Below, piece after piece: positions 43,901 through 52,070 of a stretch of 55,398 nt of DNA. The notes under the pieces are model-generated. The model saw nothing but the letters and a program-made list of their open reading frames with translations. It ran no database searches and had not been told where the DNA came from. This stretch comes from Clostridia bacterium (GTDB lineage Bacteria > Bacillota > Clostridia > Christensenellales > Borkfalkiaceae). Location: positions 1 through 55,398 of the forward strand of contig JAJQAJ010000023.1 of assembly GCA_021203865.1 (NCBI GenBank), read 5' to 3'. The stretch's first letter is position 1, and each line of letters begins with the position of its first letter. The position numbers and the translations under genes are program-made.

Positions 43901-44567
43901 ATTAAAGTGTGTTCCGGGCACGAACGAATACTGCAAAGCCCATCCCGAAATTTGTGACGCCGTTGTGATTGCCAAACGGCAGTCGGACGGGAAAGGCACT
44001 AAGGGAAGGAGTTTTTCTTCCGAAAACGGCGGCGTTTATCTCACTATTGTTCGCTCCCATGAAAATCTCTTGGCGAAAGATGCGTTCAGACTGATGATTT
44101 CCGCATCCGTCGCTGTCTCAAAGACAATAGAATCATACGGCGTAAGGCCTGTGATACGCTGGCCCAACGACGTTCTTGTGGACGGAAAGAAGATAAGCGG
44201 CACGCTCATAGAAAACACTTTTCGAGGTGACTTTATTGTCAGAAGCATGATAGGAATAGGCGTGAACGTAAAAAACAAACTGCCCGATGAACTTAAAGAC
44301 ACAGCAATATCATTGAGTGAAATATGCGGAAAGAGCGTAAGACCAAAGTCATTTACAAAAAAATTGATAAAAAATCTCGTTTCGGATTTTTCCGTTTTCG
44401 ACTACTTGTCATACATAGACTGGCTGGGAAAGAACGTTGAGGTAACGACGGAGAAAGAAAGCTTCACCGCCGTCGCCGAAGCGATAGGTGATGACGGTAG
44501 GCTCATTGTTTCTCGCGGCGGGAAAAAAGTCGCGCTGAGCTTCGCGGAGGTGACACTTAGACTATGA
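43887..44567 (+). CDS. birA: Biotin--[acetyl-CoA-carboxylase] ligase, single-domain
   Basis: The start chosen is the ATG at 43887 inside the recX end. The 226-residue enzyme joins biotin to carrier-protein lysines. The glycine-rich biotinyl-AMP loop is GKGTKGRSFSSENGG, and RWPNDVLVDGKKISGTLIEN holds the catalytic Lys. There is no N-terminal DNA-binding domain, so it is the non-regulatory (group I) form. Its stop overlaps the next start (ATGA). Confidence 0.92.
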   Translation: MRVIRLKCVPGTNEYCKAHPEICDAVVIAKRQSDGKGTKGRSFSSENGGVYLTIVRSHENLLAKDAFRLMISASVAVSKTIESYGVRPVIRWPNDVLVDGKKISGTLIENTFRGDFIVRSMIGIGVNVKNKLPDELKDTAISLSEICGKSVRPKSFTKKLIKNLVSDFSVFDYLSYIDWLGKNVEVTTEKESFTAVAEAIGDDGRLIVSRGGKKVALSFAEVTLRL

Positions 44568-46018
44568 AATATCTACTGAGAAACGATCAGATGCGCGCCG
44601 CCGACATGGCGACCCAGAGAAAGGGGGTGTCCGGTGAGACACTCATGAAAAGGGGCGGAGAGGCCCTCGCGTACGAAGTTATGGCGGCCTGCGACCTCGT
44701 CATGAGAAGCAGGGATGTTCTCTTTGTATGCGGCACGGGCAACAACGGCGGCGACGGATATGTGGCCGCGAGACTCATGATGGAAAGAGGTTACAATGTT
44801 TCCGTCTACGCTCTTGAAGGTGACCCTTCCTCCGACAACGCGAGGGAAAAGGAGCGCTATAAAGGCCCGTATGTCAGAAGGTTTGACGTCGCAAAAGTCA
44901 TAGTCGACTGCATATTCGGCACAGGGCTTTCAAGAGAGGTTCTCGACCATTATAGGTATGCCATAGAGGCCATAAACCACAGCGGCGCCTATGTCGTTTC
45001 CTGCGATATCCCGAGCGGTCTCAACGGTGACAACGGCATGGCCCTGGGTGTCGCCGTCAAAGCTGACAGGACGGTCTGCATAGCCGGTCTTAAACTCGGG
45101 TATTACCTTCATGACGGGCTGGATCTATGTGGAGAGATAGCGTTCAAAGACATAGGAATTGAACTCACCGAATTCACGGCTCTTCTCGCCGAGAACTCGG
45201 ACGTCGCCAAATTCTTTCTTCAAAGGCCGAGAAACAACCACAAGGGAAATTTCGGTACGGCCTGCATCTGGGGAGGCCAGTCATATCCCGGGGCCGCCAC
45301 GCTCGCGTTTTCCGCGGCCATGATGACCGGCGTGGGCTATGTCAAATTTGCCCTTGAAGACAGGTCTCCGGATGCTTACGCACCCGCTTACCCGCAGATA
45401 ATTTACACAAAGGAGCCCGACATGAACGCCCAGGCTCTGGCCTTCGGGATGGGGACGGGCGTAAGTGACAAGACGAAAGACGAGCTTAAATATCTCCTCA
45501 GCAATTACACCGGTAAGCTCATAATAGACGCGGACGGTGTTAAGATGATTGCCGAAATGGGGCTTGACATACTTAAAGACACCAAGGCCAAAATACTTTT
45601 AACTCCCCATCTCCAGGAGTTTTCGACACTTTCCGGGCACTCCATTGATGAAATAAGGTCAAATCCCACGAAGATTGTCTACGGCTTCGCCAGGATGTGC
45701 GGTGTCAGTGTCATTTTGAAAAGTTCCTCCGCCGTCATATCGAACGGTCAGAGAACTATAATTTGTTCGAGAGGCGACAGCGCTCTCGCCAAAGCGGGTT
45801 CCGGCGACATGCTCGCAGGTTATATCTGCGGTCTTGCGGCGAGAGGCTTGGATCTTGTTGACGCGGCGATGTGCGCGCATTATCTTTTCGGCGTCGCGGC
45901 AGAGTTTGCGGCTCAGGAGTTCACGGCTTACTGCTGCACGTCGAAGGACCTTATGAACAACATTCCAAAGGCCATAAAGAGCCTCTTCGAGGGCAAGAGA
46001 AAATCTCTCACGCTGTAA
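44564..46018 (+). CDS. nnr: Bifunctional NAD(P)H-hydrate epimerase and dehydratase
   Basis: The 484-residue fusion repairs hydrated NAD(P)H. The N-terminal half is the YjeF epimerase (CGTGNNGGDGYVAARLM, then DCIFGTGLSREV and SCDIPSGLNGDNG); the C-terminal half is the ADP/ATP-dependent dehydratase (GGQSYPGAATLAF, IIDADGVKM, LTPHLQEF and the nucleotide loop AKAGSGDMLAGYICG). Length fits the usual NnrE-NnrD fusion. It is coupled to birA. Confidence 0.95.
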   Translation: MKYLLRNDQMRAADMATQRKGVSGETLMKRGGEALAYEVMAACDLVMRSRDVLFVCGTGNNGGDGYVAARLMMERGYNVSVYALEGDPSSDNAREKERYKGPYVRRFDVAKVIVDCIFGTGLSREVLDHYRYAIEAINHSGAYVVSCDIPSGLNGDNGMALGVAVKADRTVCIAGLKLGYYLHDGLDLCGEIAFKDIGIELTEFTALLAENSDVAKFFLQRPRNNHKGNFGTACIWGGQSYPGAATLAFSAAMMTGVGYVKFALEDRSPDAYAPAYPQIIYTKEPDMNAQALAFGMGTGVSDKTKDELKYLLSNYTGKLIIDADGVKMIAEMGLDILKDTKAKILLTPHLQEFSTLSGHSIDEIRSNPTKIVYGFARMCGVSVILKSSSAVISNGQRTIICSRGDSALAKAGSGDMLAGYICGLAARGLDLVDAAMCAHYLFGVAAEFAAQEFTAYCCTSKDLMNNIPKAIKSLFEGKRKSLTL

Positions 46019-46021
46019 CAT

Positions 46022-47113
46022 ATGGTCGGAGAATCCATTCTTCAAATTGTACTTCTGATTGTGGGGTTCGTGCTTCTAATAAGAGGTGCGGACTTTCTCG
46101 TGGACGGTGCGAGCGGGCTCGCCGGGAAGCTCAACATTTCTACTTTTGTCATAGGTCTCACGGTCGTGGCAATCGGTACGTCCGCGCCGGAGATTGCTGT
46201 CTCCATAGTCGCGGGTATAGAAGGCAACGGCGAGATTATCGTCGGAAACGTTGTGGGCAGCAACATAATGAACATTCTGCTCATTCTGGGGATAACCTCG
46301 CTTATCTGCTCTTTGCCCATCGGCAAGACGTCAAGGCATGTTGAACTTCCTTTTCTTATCGTCATAACCGGCGTCTTCATAGGCCTCGCGTACTGGAACG
46401 GCGGTTTTCAGTGGTGGGACGGGCTCATTCTCCTGATGCTTTATGTCGTCTTCATGGTCTACACCGTGCTCATGGCAAGACACGTAAGGCGAGGGATGCT
46501 CTCCGGCGCGGCTCCTGAAAACGTCGAAAAACTCGAAGTTTCTTCGCCCAAGGCGGATATTGAAGCCGACATAAAGGAAATGCAGTCGCTTTCCGGCATG
46601 AAACGTTTCAGGGCGGGTTACAGGGCGTTGAAACACAAAACCTGGTTCTTGACGCTCATAACTTTATTCGGGCTTTTGTGCATCGTGGGCGGCGCGGAGT
46701 GTGTCGTCGACGCCGCCGAATTCATAGCGGAGGATCTTTTCCATATTCCCGCTTCCATAGTGGCTCTCACCGTCGTGGCCTTCGGAACTTCGCTTCCCGA
46801 ACTTGTGACATCAATTTCCGCGGCGAGGAAGGGGGACACATCACTTGCCACGGGCAACATAATTGGGAGCAACATCGCGAATCTCCTTTTGGTGGCGGGA
46901 TTCGGTTTTGTCTGTTCGTCGGAGACCATCGCCTTTTCTACAACTGACCTAATAGACATCCTCGCGTCCCTTTTCGCGGCGGCTCTTCTTCTCGTCTGTG
47001 TCCTTTGTACGAAAAAGAAAGCCCTCAATCGAAGGATAGGCATCATCATGCTCGTCTGCCTTGTCGCCTATTACACATGGCTTTTTGTTAACCTCGGTTA
47101 CGGGTTCGTATGA
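46022..47113 (+). CDS. Calcium/sodium antiporter of the CaCA family
   Basis: The 363-residue membrane protein has about ten helices in two inverted halves, each with an alpha-repeat: GLTVVAIGTSAPEIAVSI with GNVVGSNIMNILLILG, and ALTVVAFGTSLPELVTSI with GNIIGSNIANLLLVAG. These are the ion-binding motifs of YrbG-like exchangers. The central cytoplasmic loop (about 155-205) is charged. It begins 3 bases after nnr. Confidence 0.94.
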   Translation: MVGESILQIVLLIVGFVLLIRGADFLVDGASGLAGKLNISTFVIGLTVVAIGTSAPEIAVSIVAGIEGNGEIIVGNVVGSNIMNILLILGITSLICSLPIGKTSRHVELPFLIVITGVFIGLAYWNGGFQWWDGLILLMLYVVFMVYTVLMARHVRRGMLSGAAPENVEKLEVSSPKADIEADIKEMQSLSGMKRFRAGYRALKHKTWFLTLITLFGLLCIVGGAECVVDAAEFIAEDLFHIPASIVALTVVAFGTSLPELVTSISAARKGDTSLATGNIIGSNIANLLLVAGFGFVCSSETIAFSTTDLIDILASLFAAALLLVCVLCTKKKALNRRIGIIMLVCLVAYYTWLFVNLGYGFV

Positions 47114-47184
47114 TTTTTTCAAATTTTTGCAAAAATTGTAGATAAAACTCTTTTAATTTCCCACATTAGGTGGTAAAATGTCGC

Positions 47185-47910
47185 ATGGAATTAAAGATAG
47201 GAAAACTTAAGATTACTCTCGGCTGGAAGACCCTCATATGCTTCATAGTTTTTCTCTGTCTTTTGGGAATTGACCTTGGCACTAAGGCCATACAGACGAG
47301 TTATGATCTGAGGTTTGACGTCATCCCCGGCAAAATTTGGGTGGAAGGGCTTTTTTACAACGACGGTGTGTCGTTCGGATGGCTCTCGGGAAGAACCTGG
47401 ATCATTGAGCTTCTCACGACCGTTTTGGTTGTCGCTCTTTTGATTGTTTTCATCATTATTCCTAACAGGATGCCCCTTTTGAAGCTCTCTGTCGGATTCG
47501 TGATGGCGGGGGCGCTCGGAAATCTCGTTGACAGGTTTATGTACGGTGCCGTGCGCGACTTCATACATGACGAGCTAATAACCCACACAATCCTCAACAT
47601 GGCGGACCTTTTCATAACGATAGGCGTCATCCTTGTCATAATTGACATGCTCTTCATAAACGAATGGTCGCTCATACCGCTCACAAAGACAGCGAGAGCC
47701 ATTCAGAAGGCAAAAAAAGAGGAAGAGGCGCAAAAGCTCATGGACCTCAAACCCGATAAATCCGCGGAAGATGAGAGAACCGTCGAGGATGTCATGAAGG
47801 ATTTTCTCAAAGGTCCGGAGGATGTCGATGCCGTTTCTTCCTGCGATGATACGGTTGGAGGTTCAGAAAAATCTGGTGACGACTTGTCCGGAAAAGATGA
47901 TGAGAGTTGA
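47185..47910 (+). CDS. lspA: Signal peptidase II with an acidic C-terminal extension
   Basis: LspA cleaves lipoprotein signals. I start at the ATG at 47185; a GTG at 47170 is possible but would overlap the TAAAAT box at 47174-47179. The 241-residue protein shows LGIDLGTKA, YNDGVSFGWLSG, GALGNLVDRFMYG (catalytic Asp) and LNMADLFITIG (second Asp). Usual LspA ends near residue 160; here a charged tail of about 75 residues, rich in Lys/Glu/Asp, follows the last helix. Its only sure client in the window is the ApbE lipoprotein. The end overlaps the rluD start. Confidence 0.9.
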   Translation: MELKIGKLKITLGWKTLICFIVFLCLLGIDLGTKAIQTSYDLRFDVIPGKIWVEGLFYNDGVSFGWLSGRTWIIELLTTVLVVALLIVFIIIPNRMPLLKLSVGFVMAGALGNLVDRFMYGAVRDFIHDELITHTILNMADLFITIGVILVIIDMLFINEWSLIPLTKTARAIQKAKKEEEAQKLMDLKPDKSAEDERTVEDVMKDFLKGPEDVDAVSSCDDTVGGSEKSGDDLSGKDDES

Positions 47911-48823
47911 AAAATTCGTCCCGGACGAAAATTTCAGACGCGTCGACTCGTATCTTTCATCAATGCTCGTGGATGTCACAAGGTCCGCGATAAAAAAAAT
48001 AGCAGATGAGGGCGGCGTCGAAATAAACGGCAAAAAAGTCAGAGCCTCAGAAGAGGTCAGAGCGGGGGACGAGGTGACGATTACAATTCCCGATCCCGTG
48101 GCGGCTGAGGCGAAGCCTGAAAACATACCGATAGACATAATATACGAAGACGACGATTTCGCGGTCATAAATAAGCCTCAGGGCATGGTTGTGCACGCTG
48201 GCGCAGGAAACACGGAAGGCACACTCGTTAACGCACTTCTTTACAATCTCGATTCTCTGAGCGGCATAAACGGCGTCATAAGGCCGGGGATAGTACATAG
48301 GATTGACAAGGATACCTCGGGACTTTTGATCGTCGCGAAAAACGACAAGGCTCATATCGAGCTTTCCCGTCAGATTTCGGAAAAGAGCTGTAAAAGAACC
48401 TATCTCGCTCTTTTGGACGGCAATCTTAAGGAAGAGAGCGGGAAGGTAGAGACGTACATAGGAAGGTCGGATGGCGACAGAAAAAAGATGGCAGTAGTCC
48501 CCGAGGGAAAAGGGAGATATGCCGAGACCGACTGGGAGGTCGTCGAAAGATTCGGCGACTACACGCTTTGCAGATTCTCTCTTCGCACCGGGAGAACGCA
48601 CCAGATAAGAGTGCACGCGAAATATCTCGGACACCCGGTCGTTGGCGACAGGGTGTACGGACAAAAAAACTGTAGGTTCAACTTAGATGGGCAGCTTCTC
48701 CACGCCTACAGACTCGAGTTCACGCACCCTTCGACGGGCGAAAGGATGAGCTTCGAGGTACCGCTTCCAGAATATTTTGAAAACGTTTTGTGCGTCCTCC
48801 GCGCGAGAAACGTGAATTCGTAA
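47897..48823 (+). CDS. rluD: RluA/RluD family rRNA pseudouridine synthase
   Basis: The product has 308 residues from the ATG at 47897 (ATG at 47900 is equally possible). It has an N-terminal S4 RNA-binding domain (RRVDSYLSSML to VEINGKKV), then the catalytic signature HRIDKDTSGLLIVAKN with the nucleophilic Asp, and SLRTGRTHQIRVHAKYLGHPV. Family members modify U1911/1915/1917 or similar sites. It overlaps the end of lspA, the common lspA-rluD order of Bacillota. Confidence 0.93.
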   Translation: MMRVEKFVPDENFRRVDSYLSSMLVDVTRSAIKKIADEGGVEINGKKVRASEEVRAGDEVTITIPDPVAAEAKPENIPIDIIYEDDDFAVINKPQGMVVHAGAGNTEGTLVNALLYNLDSLSGINGVIRPGIVHRIDKDTSGLLIVAKNDKAHIELSRQISEKSCKRTYLALLDGNLKEESGKVETYIGRSDGDRKKMAVVPEGKGRYAETDWEVVERFGDYTLCRFSLRTGRTHQIRVHAKYLGHPVVGDRVYGQKNCRFNLDGQLLHAYRLEFTHPSTGERMSFEVPLPEYFENVLCVLRARNVNS

Positions 48824-48882
48824 ATGCTCGGGCTTTGCCCGCATTGTATAGATCTATATTAATATTTTAAGGAGAACTCATA

Positions 48883-49194
48883 ATGGGTGACATCAAGATT
48901 AAGAAAGATTGGGTGAACGCCTTTTCGTTCTGGGCAATCGCGATCTCCGCGATTCTCTACCTCGTCAACGGTATTCTCGGACTCTGCAACGCAGATTGGG
49001 GACGTTGGTGGGAAATTACGTCTGGAATCCTTTCCTTCATCGCAGCCATATTCATCCTTATTGCGGTCATCGCACCCGCATGGAGATATGCAAGGACCAG
49101 GGAACACAAATTCTGGAAAGTACTCGCCATTATATTTATGGTCGTATACTCCATAGGCATCATCCTTCAATTCATCGCTGCTCTCATCAATTGA
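48883..49194 (+). CDS. Small three-helix membrane protein, unknown
   Basis: The 103-residue protein has three hydrophobic segments (about 15-33, 45-65 and 78-100) separated by a tryptophan-rich loop (NADWGRWWEIT) and a basic loop (RYARTREHKFWK). TAAGGAG lies 8 bases before the ATG. It is followed by a strong terminator. No family recognised. Confidence 0.72.
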   Translation: MGDIKIKKDWVNAFSFWAIAISAILYLVNGILGLCNADWGRWWEITSGILSFIAAIFILIAVIAPAWRYARTREHKFWKVLAIIFMVVYSIGIILQFIAALIN

Positions 49195-49223
49195 TCGGTT
49201 TTCGAGAAGAAAAAAACTCAATT

Positions 49224-49263
49224 TTGTCCGGCACGCCTTTTGGCTGTCCGGACAATTTTTTTT
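49224..49263 (+). terminator. Strong intrinsic terminator
   Basis: A perfect 8-bp stem TTGTCCGG / CCGGACAA (49224-49231 and 49248-49255), followed by T8. Confidence 0.88.
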
Positions 49264-49347
49264 GTCCGACGTCGCCGGGTCGCTTGATTTTTTCGCTTTT
49301 TTTCTGTATTGTTATATTGTAAGAGAAATAACGGACGGCATAAGATT

Positions 49348-50670
49348 ATGGCAAATCCCCTCATCGCGATTGTGGGAAGACCGAACGTAGGAAAGAGCAC
49401 GTTTTTCAACAGGGTCGCAGGACGCAAAATATCAATAACGGAGGACAGACCCGGAGTTACGAGGGACAGGCTTTACGCCGACACATCATGGAACGGGAGA
49501 TACTTCACGCTCGTTGACACGGGCGGGCTTGAACTTTTGTCCGACGACATTATGTGGAGAGAGATAAGGGGTCAGGCTCAGATCGCCATTGACACCGCCG
49601 ATATCATTCTCTTTTTCGTTGACGGCAAAGAAGGTCTTACTTCCTCCGATGAAGACGTCGCCGATATGCTGAGACGCTCTAAAAAGGATGTCATTTTGGT
49701 CGTCAATAAACTCGACAATTATTCTCCCGACGCGGCGTATGAATTCTATTCGCTTGGGCTCGGGGATCCTTACCCCGTGTCGTCAGAGCACGGCACAGGG
49801 GTTGCAGACGTCCTAGACGCCGCCGTGGCGCTCTTCCCCGTAGGGGAGGAGGAAGAGGACGACAGTATAAAGATTGCCGTTGTGGGCCGTCCCAACGCCG
49901 GAAAAAGCAGCATCGTGAATAGGCTCTTAGGATTTGAGAGAACGATAGTCACCGACATCGCTGGCACGACGAGGGACGCCATTGACACAAAGTTTTCCGT
50001 GGGAGACAAGTCCTACACCATAATCGACACGGCCGGGATAAGGAAGAAGAGCAAAATAGGCGACGACGTCGAACACTACTCCGTTCTGAGGGCGCTTGAC
50101 GCCATAAGGAGGGCGGACGTATGCCTCATGATAATCGACGCCACCGAAAACCTCACTGACCAGGACACGAAGATATTAGGCTATGTCCACGAACAGGGCA
50201 AAGCCTCCGTCGTAGTCGTCAACAAATGGGACCTTGTAGAAAAGGACAACGGCACGATGTCAAAGTACCTGAAGTCGATTTCTGAGGATCTCAAATTTAT
50301 GAGTTATTTCAAATCAATTTTTGTATCTTCGAAGACCGGGCAGAGGGTGGACAAAATTTTGGGTCTTGTAAACGAGGTCTATGAGCACTCGCGCCTCAGA
50401 ATCACGACCGGGCTTTTGAATGACGTCATGTCGGACGCCGTGCACGCGTCTGAACCCCCTTCACACAACGGGAGGAGGTTAAAGGTTTATTATATCTCGC
50501 AGGTGTCTGTGGCTCCGCCGACTTTTGTGCTGTTTGTCAATCACAAGGAGCTCATGCATTTTTCGTATGAAAGGTACATAGAAAACGTCATACGGAAGAG
50601 TTTTGATTTTTCCGGGACGCCGATAAGGCTTGTCATAAGAGAGAGAACGGAAAAGGGCGAGGTTGTATGA
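49348..50670 (+). CDS. der: GTPase Der (EngA), ribosome assembly
   Basis: The start is taken as the ATG at 49348 that begins MANPLIAIVGRPNVGKST; the earlier ATG at 49309 adds unrelated residues. The 440-residue protein has two GTPase domains in tandem (GRPNVGKST, DTGGLE, NKLDN; then GRPNAGKSS, DTAGIRKK, NKWDL) and a C-terminal KH-like domain ending in FSGTPIRLVIRER, the Der layout. It acts in 50S maturation. The stop overlaps the plsY start. Confidence 0.96.
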   Translation: MANPLIAIVGRPNVGKSTFFNRVAGRKISITEDRPGVTRDRLYADTSWNGRYFTLVDTGGLELLSDDIMWREIRGQAQIAIDTADIILFFVDGKEGLTSSDEDVADMLRRSKKDVILVVNKLDNYSPDAAYEFYSLGLGDPYPVSSEHGTGVADVLDAAVALFPVGEEEEDDSIKIAVVGRPNAGKSSIVNRLLGFERTIVTDIAGTTRDAIDTKFSVGDKSYTIIDTAGIRKKSKIGDDVEHYSVLRALDAIRRADVCLMIIDATENLTDQDTKILGYVHEQGKASVVVVNKWDLVEKDNGTMSKYLKSISEDLKFMSYFKSIFVSSKTGQRVDKILGLVNEVYEHSRLRITTGLLNDVMSDAVHASEPPSHNGRRLKVYYISQVSVAPPTFVLFVNHKELMHFSYERYIENVIRKSFDFSGTPIRLVIRERTEKGEVV

Positions 50671-51419
50671 AGGAGCTGGCTTTTTCCCATCTTTGGTACT
50701 GGCTTCTTCTGGGAGCCGTGGTGAGTTATTTCATAGGATGTTTTAACTTCGCCGTCATAATATCCAGGTTCAAACGAAAAGATATCAGGGACCAGGGTTC
50801 CGGAAATCCCGGAACTCTCAACATGGCGAGAACCTTTGGGCTTGGGATAGGTTTTTTGAACCTTTTTTGCGACTGTCTCAAAGGCGCGGTGCCTGTTCTT
50901 TGCGGATATCTCATTTTTAAAGGATATTATTTTGAAGGAACGGAGATTCTTGTCTCCGATTTCGCGAGATACTTTTTCGCCGTTTTCGTGATAGTGGGAC
51001 ACATCTTCCCCGTCACGATGAAGTTCAGGGGCGGGAAGGGCATCGCTTCGACTGTCGGAATTTTCTGGTGCGGTCTGTCCTGCGAGTACTGGTGGTTTTG
51101 CTTCATAGGCCTCGGTGCGATAGCTTTGGCGTTCCTCTACATTTACATTTTTGAGTGGGGTTCAATGGGCTCGCTTCTCATTGTGTCGGGACTCACCATA
51201 GTTCAGGGCGTGTTCTTCGTTTTGGGATATTCTGGCGCATTAGGCTCCGTTTGGGTGGTTTTGAGTCTCATGATGCTTCTGGCTATAAACATACTGACAT
51301 GGACCGCGCACAGAAAAAACCTGTACCTTCTCATGTGCGGCGAGGAGCACAGAACGTCGCTCAGAGGGATGACAAAAAGACACAAAGAAAAAAGCGCAGA
51401 CGGTGCCGCGAATTCATAG
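50667..51419 (+). CDS. plsY: Glycerol-3-phosphate acyltransferase PlsY
   Basis: PlsY transfers acyl groups from acyl-phosphate to glycerol-3-phosphate in the first step of phospholipid synthesis. The 250-residue membrane protein has the three family motifs: GSGNPGTLNMART (about 46-58), VIVGHIFPVTMKFRGGKGIAST, and a later conserved region near residue 190. About five to six helices are seen. The C-terminal 40 residues are basic. It overlaps der by 4 bases, the frequent der-plsY pairing of Bacillota. Confidence 0.93.
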   Translation: MKELAFSHLWYWLLLGAVVSYFIGCFNFAVIISRFKRKDIRDQGSGNPGTLNMARTFGLGIGFLNLFCDCLKGAVPVLCGYLIFKGYYFEGTEILVSDFARYFFAVFVIVGHIFPVTMKFRGGKGIASTVGIFWCGLSCEYWWFCFIGLGAIALAFLYIYIFEWGSMGSLLIVSGLTIVQGVFFVLGYSGALGSVWVVLSLMMLLAINILTWTAHRKNLYLLMCGEEHRTSLRGMTKRHKEKSADGAANS

Positions 51420-51421
51420 CA

Positions 51422-51452
51422 GGTTAATTTTAACCATTGATTAATTTTAACC
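51422..51452 (+). repeat. Two copies of the GGTTAATTTTAACC motif
   Basis: GGTTAATTTTAACC (51422-51435) and GATTAATTTTAACC (51439-51452) are the reverse orientation of the motif repeated at 14923-14990. Here they lie between the plsY stop and the convergent terminator, with no promoter near. Confidence 0.65.
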
Positions 51453-51463
51453 TTCCTAAGATT

Positions 51464-51488
51464 AAAAAAAACGCCCGCATGGGGCGCC
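51464..51488 (-). terminator. Intrinsic terminator of the PH-like gene
   Basis: On the minus strand, a GC hairpin (CGCCCC-ATG-CGGGCG-like) is followed by T8. It lies a few bases beyond the stop of the gene on that strand. Confidence 0.72.
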
Positions 51489-51492
51489 GGAA

Positions 51493-51990
51493 TCACTCTG
51501 ATTTATCGCTGTCGTCTTTTTTCACGGGTCCTTCTTTGGACTCGATGATGTAACGGATGTTTTTGTTCGCCTGCGTCACGACGTCAACGAATTCTTCGTG
51601 CCAGAAGCTGTCTATGACTATGTTCATGTAGTTTCCGTTATTGAACTGCAAGGTGAGTTTGTTGGTGTTCCTGTTGAGACATATTGCTTCGATGTCAGAA
51701 AGGTTGAATTTGCTCTTTATGAACCCGAACTTTGTAATCAGGTTTTCTTTGTCGACGATGTAGCAGGAGGACCTCAAAAGCCAGACGAGGAGGATAGCCA
51801 GAAAGAGTGTCACGAAGAACATTATGAGCTGACCTATGAACTCGTATGTCGTGGGGTTTATGTTGTTCGCTATCGTGCGGTAGACCTGCACGATGACAAG
51901 GATGAAACCCGCCACGCAGACAATTATCCCAATTATTATGAGCCATTTGATGAGTTTGGAAAACTCATATTTGAAACTTCTTTCATGCAT
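51493..51990 (-). CDS. Membrane protein with a PH-like domain
   Basis: The 165-residue protein starts at the ATG at 51990; an upstream in-frame ATG at 52035 is not used because the promoter -10 box lies between them. Two membrane helices (about 17-40 and 52-75) are followed by a beta-rich part (CYIVDKENLITKFGFIKSKFNLSDIEAI) that resembles the bacterial PH-like domain of YdbT/YxeN-type or YcxB-like proteins. Function unknown. It is divergent from the aconitase-like gene. Confidence 0.7.
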   Translation of the reverse strand: MHERSFKYEFSKLIKWLIIIGIIVCVAGFILVIVQVYRTIANNINPTTYEFIGQLIMFFVTLFLAILLVWLLRSSCYIVDKENLITKFGFIKSKFNLSDIEAICLNRNTNKLTLQFNNGNYMNIVIDSFWHEEFVDVVTQANKNIRYIIESKEGPVKKDDSDKSE

Positions 51991-51996
51991 GGGTAA

Positions 51997-52025
51997 ATTA
52001 TAGTTCAACGCGGCGAATAAATCAA
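51997..52025 (-). promoter_or_regulatory. Promoter of the PH-like gene, leaderless type
   Basis: On the minus strand TTGATT (52020-52025), 17-base spacer, TATAAT (51997-52002), then 6 bases to the ATG. No ribosome site. Confidence 0.82.
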
Positions 52026-52070
52026 TACGAAACAAATTAAATTGCCCAAAAAATTCGGACGGAGGAAGAG

